Below are positions 12,894-22,973 of a stretch of 64,000 nt of DNA, one piece after another. How positions within the stretch are numbered: the first letter of the stretch is position 1; each line of letters opens with the position of its first letter. Where the stretch lies: the NCBI RefSeq assembly GCF_963678635.1, contig NC_087068.1:30196318-30260317 (forward strand). Reading direction: 5' to 3'. This DNA is from Symsagittifera roscoffensis (lineage: Eukaryota > Xenacoelomorpha > Acoela > Convolutidae). The position numbers were made by a program, and so were the translations under genes. The notes under the pieces are model-generated. The model was not told the DNA's origin. It worked only from the letters and a program-made list of their open reading frames with translations, and did no database searches.

Positions 12894-14079
12894 AACAATC
12901 TTTTACCTTTTTATCCAAAAGAGTATGCCCTCCGCGAATTGACTCAATTATACTCCTTTAGAGGACTTAAAGTTATTCAAAGTAATTCAAACCACAAACA
13001 AAATCAAAGCACTCATATAAACCCTATCAAATGAAAGAGAACCTCCCAAACAAACATCAAAAAATGTAGACAACAAAAAGATAACTCAAACAGGAAGACA
13101 AAATCGAAAATTAGAAGAAAAAATTCAACCACAAGATCAAAAAGAAAAATCTACACATAGACAATCATCGCCACGCAATGATCGAAATCAGCCACGCAAA
13201 GATTACAAAACATTCACCTTCAAGCCGACAAACAATCACCTTCAAGCCAATCTCTAACTATAACAAGAGGACCTCCAGGTCAAAAACAAGCAAACCGCTA
13301 AACATTGACACCTGAAACAAACAAAGTCTCAATATTACAACCCTCTCCTATCAAGTAGTACAAAGATCAACAATATTGTCCCAACTTAGACCTCAAAAAC
13401 CCCTCAAGCAAAAATATTAAATTAGCCTAAAGAACAAAATGGACATTATCATTTAGCCTAAAGTACGAATATCTCTTAGATACACCCAATCATCCAATAC
13501 ATAACAACAGAACCAGGAAGACCCTTGATGGCCTTCCAAATTTTCCCTTATCAAAAATTGTCGAAATCCAACCCACTTGTCAAAAAACCAATGAATAAAC
13601 CGACCACACTCGATTTTAGCCTTGAAAAACAAAAAACAATTCGATGAAACGAATCATTTCTTCAAATTTTTCTTTCTCGAACAGTCAACAAGTTTCAAAC
13701 TATTCTTTCAAATCTTTTTTCAATCCTTTTAAATCTTTTCAATCTTTGTATAATCTTCATATCAGGTATTCTAGAAATATTCATCCTCTCCCTGATAATT
13801 TTTTGCAATTTTTTCATCATTTTTTATTCCTTAGCCCAAACCTACGTTTATTTTTCCAAAATCATTGACCATCTCCTCAGGTACGATACTTCAAATAACT
13901 AGTTAAATATTCCAACACATATTCAGTAGAACAGATGGTTTTCTTCTATTTATAATATTTCTCACATTTTCGACATCTCTCATAATGACAATAGGCAAAT
14001 GTATAAAAAGGCTATTCTAACCTCCGCATTAGCAACAAAACTTTTATTTCTTTTCATTCAAGAATATTACAAAAAACAC
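12894..14079 (+). other. Retroelement region between pol and the next ORF
   Basis: AT-rich with short Gln/Lys/Asn-rich open pieces, including one at 13,644-13,868 rich in Phe and Ser. No domain was recognised. It may hold an untranslated or splice-acceptor region for the downstream genes. Confidence 0.4.
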
Positions 14080-14115
14080 TAAATTTCCTCATAAATAAAT
14101 AATTTTTCCGAACTT

Positions 14116-15162
14116 TCCAAAATTGCTAATCAACAACGCCCCACATCAGTCTCCAACAACAACGTCCCAAGAACCTCCAACAACACAACAAAAAGTCAAA
14201 CAAATATCCCCCAATCATCAACACGCATCTCTTTTCAAAACAATCCATACGCATTTGAAGGAAGACATGCACGATTGTCCGAACCACTAGAACCAGTAAT
14301 TCGCCAAGCATCTCTAAGCGAACCACAATACAAACCAGTATATAATATATACCCCCCTCTCCAAGATCTTAATAGAGCAAGACACCAAAGTCAAAACCAA
14401 AACACGCTCGAAATAAACAGACAAGTTATTCATCCAAGACGAAATAGAAATTTGCAAACCCCCAGAGTTCAATTCAACATACCTCATTCACCACTTACCG
14501 CAAACCCTATAGACTTCTCCAGTAGTACAATTCAAAGTACTCCCCAGAACCCAACACAACAAAACGCATCGAACATCCCCTCAGATTATTTAGTTTCAAC
14601 CCCTACACCTGAACAAGTCCGAGAAAATCCTATCAATCCCCCAGCCACTACAGAACGTCTTCCATAATGGATGACACAAGCTTTTACTCAAGAAGAACCA
14701 CATTTAGTAAACGACCGAATAGACGTTTCATCTGACACAACTTTGTCACTACCAGAAACTCTTTCACTCCTTTCAACCCCTTCCATAACTCAAGTCCCAC
14801 AAACACCATGTTCAACAAATTTTTCTACAAATCTCGACGCCAGATATAGAGAAATTTCAACAAATAACATACACCTACGATTAGATTGGAATACATTCGT
14901 AGCACCCCCTCCATTATTTGGACAACATCACGAAAGTAACAGATTACACAATTGGGCACTAAACAGATTACAATATCGACAAGATATACAAGAACATAAC
15001 ATACAAATACTTACACAAGATAATCCCACACTAAAATTTAAAATCACAGTAAGACTAAATAAAATAATTCATCATCCCGTATCCCTAGACCCCCCGAACA
15101 TAACAGCTCAATCTTTACCCTTCCCACTTTATAACCACAGTAATCATCTACAAATGCGATAG
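14116..15162 (+). pseudogene. Unknown Pro/Gln/Ser-rich ORF before env
   Basis: One frame stays open from about 14,116 to 15,162 except for a single stop at 14,665-14,667. The first half is Pro/Gln/Asn-rich and looks disordered (for example STPQNPTQQNASNIPSDYL). The second half, after about 14,820, looks more folded, with the block LRLDWNTFVAPPPLFG and a Trp/Leu-rich helix near 14,955. No signal peptide or membrane segment is clear. Its position between integrase and env is where accessory or env-leader genes occur in some retroelements. I do not recognise the family. Confidence 0.5.
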
Positions 15163-15419
15163 ATACACAAAAAAAGACAGTTGGATATATCACTTTTTAT
15201 AATCCATACTCAGGTTTATCATACAAATGTATCTTCTAAAAATTCTAATTTTCAAGACCCTTTTAATTTTCATTTTCTCAAAACCCGATCATAACAATCC
15301 TTCCCCCCGAGCAGGACCCCAGGATTAACTAGTCACACATTACGACTGTGAAGAAAATGAACCAAAAAATAATACATAAATAAGCAATTAATCAAGTCAC
15401 TCAATGCGAAACTGAACCA

Positions 15420-17078
15420 CAATCAATAGAAACAACAATTATAATAGCTAAATTTTACTCAAAACACGAGCTAAAATAACAGGATATAAATTCACAGCAA
15501 CATTTTCCGAAAAGAAAGTAAATTGCTCCCAAGTTTCAAACCGAAACAAAAACAGACTAGATCATGAATCTTTCTACCAAAGTAACATCGAAAGACTATT
15601 AGTATCAGCCCTTAAAAACGAACTTAAACGATTAAAAATCACAGAAAATTGGTACACTTTCAAGTTTTTCCAGACTCTGCACATCAATCCGAATTTGAAA
15701 GATACCAAGGTCATATAAAATTAGATGACAAATTTCCCTTCCACGGAGCACATGGAAGGTTAACTTACAATCTCCATGATAAAAATTGGATACCACACAT
15801 TGGAATAAACAACCCCTCAAATTGTAAAGCCGACACTAAAAATAAAGAATACCAAGGATACTGCAACCCTACTACACGAACACAAGAAACAATTGTTTGG
15901 TTTCCCGATGACACCTGTACCACATTTCAAGTAGCAAAAATACCTGCTAGAATGATAAAAGTTCACCAAAAATATTTCATTGTATCAATCTTTTTTGAAT
16001 ATGTGAATCCTGATCAACTCAGACATAGTAATTTTAAATTTAGAAACATTCATAATATAGAAAGTAAACTTACACGTTTCCAAAAATACCCAGAAACGGA
16101 ATTTGCATGTAAATACACCAAACCACTCAGAAATTCTTGTCGAATACCAACAAGGTTTCGACATGAAAACAGGAAAATTAATTATACATCCAATGGCATC
16201 ATTTCACTCAACCAGTGACGACAATTCATATATCCCAGTAAACCTTCTAAAAAACACAGGAAACATTGGTGGAAAAAGAAAACCACAAGACAAAGACAGT
16301 ACACGTTTACAAGAACTATCATTAATGAACAACACTCATTTTGGCGCAATTCACTATGACATACACCTAGACATGAAATTAGACTACACAGTAAGTAGAA
16401 TCTTTCAAAAAATGTTTTTGACAGAACTTGAAACACTCCATCAACTAAGCGAACTTGATCGCACACAAATTTTACAATAACTAGCACTAGCAGTTTTAAA
16501 AATCCCCTATGCAGGATATTTACTGTCAGGTAACAAATCAATTTTTATTGATTACGAAGGAAACATTTTATGGCATTACACTTGTACCAAAAAAAATATC
16601 AACTTTATATGTTTTTGAAGACAAAAGATGCTATAAAATAGTCCCAATATTCTCCAAAAATAAAGTACATTTTGTTGATACACTCTCCCGAGGAATTGAT
16701 TTTTGGGATGCAGCAGTCCCATGTGGATCAGGAAATAGCCACAATGTAGTTCAATTGAACCCTGAGAAAGATAAATACTACCTTCTTACACCATACCCTA
16801 CACTTATGCAACCACTAAAGAAGTTTTCACCAAAAAGCATAAAACTTATTGCCCGAAATCCAAATATCGATTTACAATCGATCGGAATATACTCAAAATC
16901 TGACATTCAACATCACATACGTACACAACACTTTCAAGAATTACTCACAAAACTGGACACTATACAAGGACAATCTGTAGAACAAAACCTACGCAAACTT
17001 GCAGAAACAGCAGGCTTTTCCGACATATACGCACAAGACTATAGCGGATATTTTAAAGATATAAAAGATTACATTTAA
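15420..17078 (+). pseudogene. env: Envelope-like glycoprotein gene, frameshifted
   Basis: Three reading frames are needed: one to about 15,650, 15,649-16,218 in the next, an overlapping 16,103-16,480 in a third, then 16,509-17,078. Each join looks like a small indel, and a TAA ends the third piece at 16,478-16,480. Many Cys residues, a Trp/Cys-rich ectodomain and late blocks such as CYKIVPIF, FVDTLSRG and YYLLTPYP suggest a viral-type surface glycoprotein. The late blocks resemble, from memory, chuvirus-type glycoproteins that many invertebrate retroelements carry. That assignment is tentative. A hydrophobic segment follows at 17,193. Such a protein would sit in a virion or cell membrane; this copy is broken. 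Confidence 0.55.
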
Positions 17079-17192
17079 TTGAATGGCGAAAAATACAGAC
17101 AAGATATATCACCGATAATTATTTTTAGTTTTGTAAATTTGAAAAACGAACTTCTTGCTTTTCTAGGATGACCCTACTACATCTTAGAAAGA

Positions 17193-17648
17193 TTGACTAT
17201 ATTATACGCAATGTTTAACTTTCTTGGATTTCTTTTCTCTCTCTTAAAAGGAATCTACAATATATGCGCAATTCACACACAAATAAACAAAGAAGCAAGC
17301 GTAGCACGCATATTTTTTGCAGGATTTTTTAGAATATTTTCTACATCAATAAATGAAATACTTTTAGACGCTCAAGTAAAAGAATACAAAACCAAGCTAT
17401 CAACAAAACCAAACACATATGACGATTCACAAAATAATTCAGATACAACGCCTACGGCACCACAACTACAAAACCTTGATCATAACCATCCTTTATCATT
17501 AGTACCACGAAATTTCAGAAATATAGCCCTGACAGAGCTCATAACTTTGAGATCTAATTATCCACAAAGCTCAATTCAACATAATAACCCAACAACCCAT
17601 TATAGAAGACACATACGAACAAATTATAGAACAACTTCATACCACTAA
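17193..17648 (+). pseudogene. Membrane segment and tail of the env-like gene
   Basis: The open frame starts with a hydrophobic stretch (MFNFLGFLFSLLKGIYNICA) and a second one (ARIFFAGFFRIFSTSI), then a polar Asn/Thr/Gln-rich tail to 17,648. It is in the same frame as 16,509-17,078, with stops between them near 17,076 and 17,166. The simplest reading is that this is the transmembrane and cytoplasmic part of the env-like protein. A separate small membrane protein is possible. Confidence 0.5.
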
Positions 17649-17684
17649 CTTTCATTCTCAGAACAACCATCTTTTTAGCCCACG

Positions 17685-19439
17685 ATGAGCCGCCAAGTTG
17701 GATCACTCCATCGCTCAATTTCCTACTCAGCCAACCTTCAGAGCAACCTCCCCATCATCCCACTTTTTATTTTCACTCCACCTCAATCACCTCATGATAA
17801 CACTTCATCCAGCATGGAATCAGACACTAATTCAAACACAACTGTATATAACACTATCTCTCAATTTAGTAATTCCGATATCGAAACCCCCGACGCATTT
17901 GCCAACTCCGAACCCAGCCCATCTACATTTTCCCAACCTCCCTTTCAGCCTGTTCATTCCCAAGTCAAAATTGAGCCCCCTTCCCCTCTCTCTTCCATTT
18001 CAAATGTAACACCCACATTTTCCCCCTAACCAGTGAACCATCCGATAACAATAGCTCTGTAAACACACAAATATCTCACGAGCTTGATAATTTCATCACT
18101 TTTCAACAACTAACCAATCACCAACTCTCACAATCTATAATATCATCCAACCCATCAATCCCAACTCCCTCTTCACATTATACCCCTTCACAAAACCCAA
18201 CCTCCTTATCAACCCCATCCTCGAGTACAAACCGAGTTTACCGAACCTTCAAGAGAAAATTCCCAAATATTCCATTTCCATCTAACCCAGGAACATCCAC
18301 AACATTTGTCAATCATCCACTTCACACAAACACAAAAAAATTTCTCCATATATGTTTACCCTTTTTCCCCCAGTACACATATTTTCATTCAGATCCCAGT
18401 GACGAAAAACTTAATTATGTAATTGAGCACGTATTGTACCCTACACTTTCATGGACATCAAACTATCACTTTACTAATCCACTATCACTACCATTATATA
18501 ACACTCCTCATGACAACGAACTAGGAAGGACCCAACTTTATCTTCGAACAACAGCACTAACCCCAAAAAAGTTCACACAGATAGGATACAAGCAATCACT
18601 AATCAAATTCACCGCACCCAAAACTAATGAACATTCTATTGACTACTACGATCATAATATCATACGACCTAACGAAGACATCTATCTAAACGACTACCAA
18701 TTTGCTAATCCGCAACTAACAGAGATTTTTCATCAAAACAACATACGTTTTCACTCTCAACACCTTAGATAAAAAATACGACAACGTCATTTCAGCAGCA
18801 CTCCGTGATATTCATGCTTATGATTCATACTTTAACAAATTTAACCATTTTTCACTAACCTCTCATTTCCTCACACCCAGAGAACGTGATTTACACTGTT
18901 CACACGACGTCATGCTACGAACTAAACAAACACACACGTACACTTATTACCAGTTCATCCAACATCATTACACTCATAATACACCAGCACGACAACTTCA
19001 CCATAGATATCAATATATTAACTCTAAATACACCTCACCATTTTTTCTTAATTTCACCTATTGTATTCAAGACACTAACGTACAAGGTATTCTCTGCAAT
19101 TACGATCCCATCACCCAGATGTATATATTCTGTCCCCTAACCAAACTCTTCAACGTGGACGAATCCCACCCACTAAACGTCCCACACGAATTCCTCCAGC
19201 CCGTTGAAGTCCCAATCCTAGAATTCATATACAACACTCGATATAATCATAAACTTTATCACTTTATTCAAAACACACCATATGAATTCTCACCTAGCAC
19301 TGAATATCACAACATCATTAAAGCACTCGAATTGCTTCTTCAAACTAAATACATCATTCGTTTGCTAGCTAAATTACTAACCTCATCAGACATCAACCAC
19401 GACGTTTTCCCCACGGATTCTTCACCGACGATTAGGTAA
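17685..19439 (+). pseudogene. Unknown ORF downstream of env, two frameshifts
   Basis: A Pro/Ser/Thr-rich first part (17,685-18,029) is followed without a stop in another frame (18,032-18,772), then by a return to the first frame (about 18,753-19,439). The total is near 580 codons. The later parts look folded, with aromatic and His-rich blocks such as YYQFIQHHY and a Leu-rich helix near the end (ALELLLQTKYIIRLLAKLL). No known domain was recognised. A gene 3' of env is uncommon in Gypsy-type elements, where accessory genes do occur in true retroviruses. The two frame changes suggest recent decay. Confidence 0.5.
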
Positions 19440-21014
19440 TGTGAATTAAATAATTTACTAATAAATCCAAAGAAAAATTAACCATTCTTAATAAATGTTT
19501 TCTTTTTTCTTCATAGGCACAATCATCAATCATCTACAAAACAAAAAAGCGAAATAAAAAACAGAAAACTTTTTCTGGATTCATAAATTTCTATTAACCA
19601 ATTTCAATAATTGAAGCAGTAAAATTCTCCCGTACAGAGCAATAAATTGATATATAAATTCTTTTCCCCAATGCAGTAAACATTCTTACAATTGAAAGTA
19701 AATTGATAAATTCAACCCCCAAAATCAAGCAGTAAACTTCATAATTTCAAAGTAGTAAATTTAAAAAAATTGGCCATAAATTGCAAAAAGCAGTACTAAC
19801 CTTTTCAAAGACGCTTCTTTATATTTTCAAGTCTCACTCGCCCACAAATTCTATCCACAATCGCACAGCTCGCCCACGAAGATTTGTTTAAAAATTGAAT
19901 TTAAGTTTTAACTTTCACTGATAACAACTCTAACCAGTTTTAACACGTTTCAAACTTTCATTTAACCCGTTTGGAAAGTAATTATATAATAATCCAAACT
20001 AACCAACGCAAGCTTACTAAACACCACAAACCACAACCTAACAGCATGACTAAGAAAAGAAAACCCACGGTACCCAAACTCGATTATCACCAGCTTAAAA
20101 CTGGATAAATTATTCTTGGGAAGACTAGTTTTAAGTCTGATCACAAAAGAACAAAACACCAAAAAGTCGAAAGACAAACCCAAAACACACAATTTGATTC
20201 TTGAGAATAAGACACAACTAAGACAACAAAAAAAACCAGTAATAAAAAAGGCACGAAAGGTTGAACTAAAACAGGACCCTCCAAAAAAAAGAGAGCATGA
20301 AATTTTACCCTCACTCCTGGCCTAACCCACTAGAGAGGACGTCCTGAGCATGCTCTATAGCCGGCCTCACCCACCGTGCTACATCCACGCTTTGTGACAC
20401 CCACAACTCTATTTTTGACGAGAGTTACTCAAGTGTGGGTAGCTCTTAAAAATAAGCGAACAAAATAAAAACGCTTTTGCGATAAAAACTAATACAAGAT
20501 CATTACTAAAAACAAGATTAACAAAGATTTATATATGTAAATAATACAATGCAGTATATAGCTAACATACATCCCAAAGACGAGCAGCAAGGAAGTTGAC
20601 AACCCAATCACACTCCAACTACGGAATGGCAAGACACACCTGACATGCTACCTACAGTAACTACACTCAACTGATTTAGAGTACGACTTGGCATCGCAGT
20701 TCAGGAAACCCATTGCAACCGAACAATGGCCATCTCGATGTTCAAGTATACGTACAGATCCAAGTCATCAGGCACTGCATCCAATGTCAAACTACATGAC
20801 ACTCCCGAATATGATTGGACCATTGCCATTCTCTATAATCAACCAGATCAACACTCATCACAACCGATCAGAAATCATAACACGATCTCCTGAAACTATC
20901 GTGATAACATCTCTTCTTCCAAACCAGAAAAAAGAATATGCTCGCAACCTCTAAAGAAAAACACCATCATTCATCCTTCACTACAATAGAACAGTGAGAA
21001 ACTAAAACTCTCTA
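19440..21014 (+). other. 3' noncoding part of the retroelement
   Basis: AT-rich, with repeated phrases such as AGTAAATT and AGCAGTAA between 19,610 and 19,770. A Lys-rich open stretch of 69 codons (20,116-20,325) is present but unlike any known protein. From 20,290 to 20,420 the composition is richer in C and G. No gene recognised. Confidence 0.45.
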
Positions 21015-21029
21015 TAAACCCCGGATGGG
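21015..21029 (+). other. Candidate polypurine tract
   Basis: The bases just before the 3' LTR end in CCGGATGGG. A purine-rich run at this place primes plus-strand DNA in LTR elements. This one is short and interrupted by a T, so the call is weak. Confidence 0.35.
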
Positions 21030-21406
21030 TGGAACCAGATCTAAACTAGTATTTATCATTGGTTATTATTATGATATTTTATCTCCATAAAATATTAAAT
21101 ACTAACCAATCATACTCCATCAAACTAACAACCCACTTGTTTGTAAGGGTTGAAACTACTTGTAGTTTCAACACCAGAACAATTTGAATTAAACTTAGAA
21201 TACAGTTGTTCTCATTCTGGAACTAACTCGCGTAAACCGGTGTACACTAGATCTATTGAGACTAGGAGATACAAGAGTAAGATTAAGATTGGTATTAGGC
21301 TAAGAAGTTGCACGAATCTATCCGGCCGAAAATAAGATAGCGTGACGAGCAGACGGTGTACCTTATCTGAAATTACTCTATGAAAATAACCAAAAGGATA
21401 TAACTC
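21030..21406 (+). repeat. 3' long terminal repeat
   Basis: Matches 2-379 at about 95% by eye, from TGGAACCAG to ATAACTCA. The differences are mostly single-base changes spread over the length. The bases to its right, GTTTG, would be the target-site duplication if it is a 4-bp GTTT. Confidence 0.92.
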
Positions 21407-22124
21407 AGTTTGTTAATGGGAAAGTTGTTTTGATCCGGGTTCAATTTATGTATGGCCGATGTTCTACTTTTTATATTCTTTTATATTAGATCATGACCGA
21501 TCAATATGTTTGGTCAGTCATGCTTCATAGGACAAAAAGCGCATACTTGCTAAGTGTATTCGGTGGATACTCAGTTTGATTTCCTAAATTGGGTTGGTAT
21601 AGCACTTATTCAGGTAAAAACGTATTATATCAGCACACAAGAAAATTTTAATATAAAAAAATGACATGTTTGGCTAAAAATTTTTAAAAATCAAAATACA
21701 GCTATTTCTTTTAATTGTAAAAGAAAACAAAAAAAAAGTTTCACGTCAAAGTGAGGAAACATTTTTGCCTATTTATACATGAAAAATGGCTTTGTATACA
21801 AGGTTAGGTTTTTTTCTTATCGTTATGCCCTGTATAAATTATATAGTAACGTGACACTTTAAGGTAAGTAATTATTTTGGCACACAATTTGATCAGTATA
21901 CAGTGTTCAGTTTACTTCGTATCTTTATGTCTTGTATTGGTTAAATACATATGAGAAAGGCGAGCTTATTAGCCTCAATACAATGATACTAACATAAAAC
22001 TGACAAAAACGAACTCATTTCAAAAATGAATGCAAGAAAAAAGCTAAGAGAAATTATTCAAAAGTTTTTTATCATTGCCATTGATATCAGTCCAATCAGT
22101 TCTTAGTCCACTCAGTAGATGCAA
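21407..22124. other. Intergenic, no gene seen
   Basis: AT-rich sequence between the retroelement and the lectin gene. Nothing recognised. Confidence 0.5.
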
Positions 22125-22973
22125 TCAGTTCGGTCCAATCGGTTTAAAACATACAGCGCTAGACGTTGCTGTTTTTCTACAAGGGTAATCCGCAAAACAA
22201 TTGTCTTTCCCTCGCCAAAGAACACAATCCTCATTTCCAGCTTTGTTGTTAGGTTCAGATCCGCACCACGGCCCCTCAGCTTTTACTCGGTTCATCATCC
22301 CGAAGAAAGAACCGTTCCAGTTTTGATTGAAAAATCCAGTCCAGAAATGTCGGTCTTCCGACATCTCGGTGAAGAAGTTGGCGATCTCCATAGCAGCGGC
22401 GTGACTTTCAGGCTCATACAAACCATCTCCTCCTCTAAAAATAAGGGGTAGCAGAAATTTTGCTTACTTTCACACCACACGCTTGATTTCATTCTTATGT
22501 TTTCACAACCCCCGTGATTTAAAACCAGAAAACTTTGAATCAAATTTACCTCATTTTTTATTAAGAACGTCCCGCGCTAATATACACTGCATCTGGAGAC
22601 GGAGGAAAGCACGCGTTTAAAAATTAAATTGTTGATTAAACCGCTTCAAAAAGAGCATGTGTTTCTGACAATAGTCTTTTTATGTAAATTTCAATTCACT
22701 CTCTAGTCGCTGGAGAAACTATTCAAAATTTCATTCACTTCAAATCAGATCAGAAGTCAGGTTTATCAAAAGGAGTGCCTTTGTCCGATATGGTGGCCAG
22801 GTTATCAAAAATTACACTAACTTGTCTTGGCAGGCTCTCAACGCATCCTCCATTTTGGAGTATTGTGCGAAGGTGACCTGATAACAATCGTTACGCAATC
22901 TGGTAAAACGAACCGGACAGCGGAGGGAAAGGATATTAGGCAGCAGTATCGCCCAAAAAGTATATTTCAACAT
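22125..22973 (-). CDS. Secreted C-type lectin, two exons
   Basis: Exon 1 is complement(22,822-22,973) and exon 2 complement(22,125-22,434), with a GTTAGT donor and a TTTTTAG acceptor. Together they give 462 nt, 153 aa. Residues 1-18 form a signal peptide (MLKYTFWAILLPNILSLR). A C-type lectin domain fills the rest: an N-terminal CPVRFTRLRNDCYQV, a GGDGLYEPES turn after the junction, FWTGF, WCGSEPNN, EDCVL and a final C near SSAVCF. EPN in the long loop is the motif linked to calcium and mannose-type sugar binding in this family. ED follows, and no WND triplet is seen. Such proteins often bind microbial or cell-surface sugars outside the cell. The start codon is the only ATG that gives a signal peptide. 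The gene stands alone here. Confidence 0.85.

Larger units (their letters stand above)
2..21406 (+). mobile_element. Giant env-bearing LTR retroelement, Gypsy-like, decayed
   Basis: Direct repeats of about 378 bp at 2-379 and 21,030-21,406, both starting TG and ending CA, bracket about 20.6 kb of internal sequence. Domain order in the interior is gag, protease (DSG), reverse transcriptase (YLDD), RNase H, integrase, then an env-like gene. This order with integrase after RNase H is that of Ty3/Gypsy elements and retroviruses. Most such elements are 5-10 kb, so this one is unusually long. Extra length comes from a leader ORF, internal repeats, a duplicated RNase H/integrase block and two ORFs of unknown function around env. 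Stops and frameshifts occur in every coding part, so it is not autonomous now. The left target-site flank is nearly all outside the window. Base 1 (t) fits a 4-bp target duplication GTTT seen right of the 3' LTR, but one base proves nothing. Confidence 0.9.
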
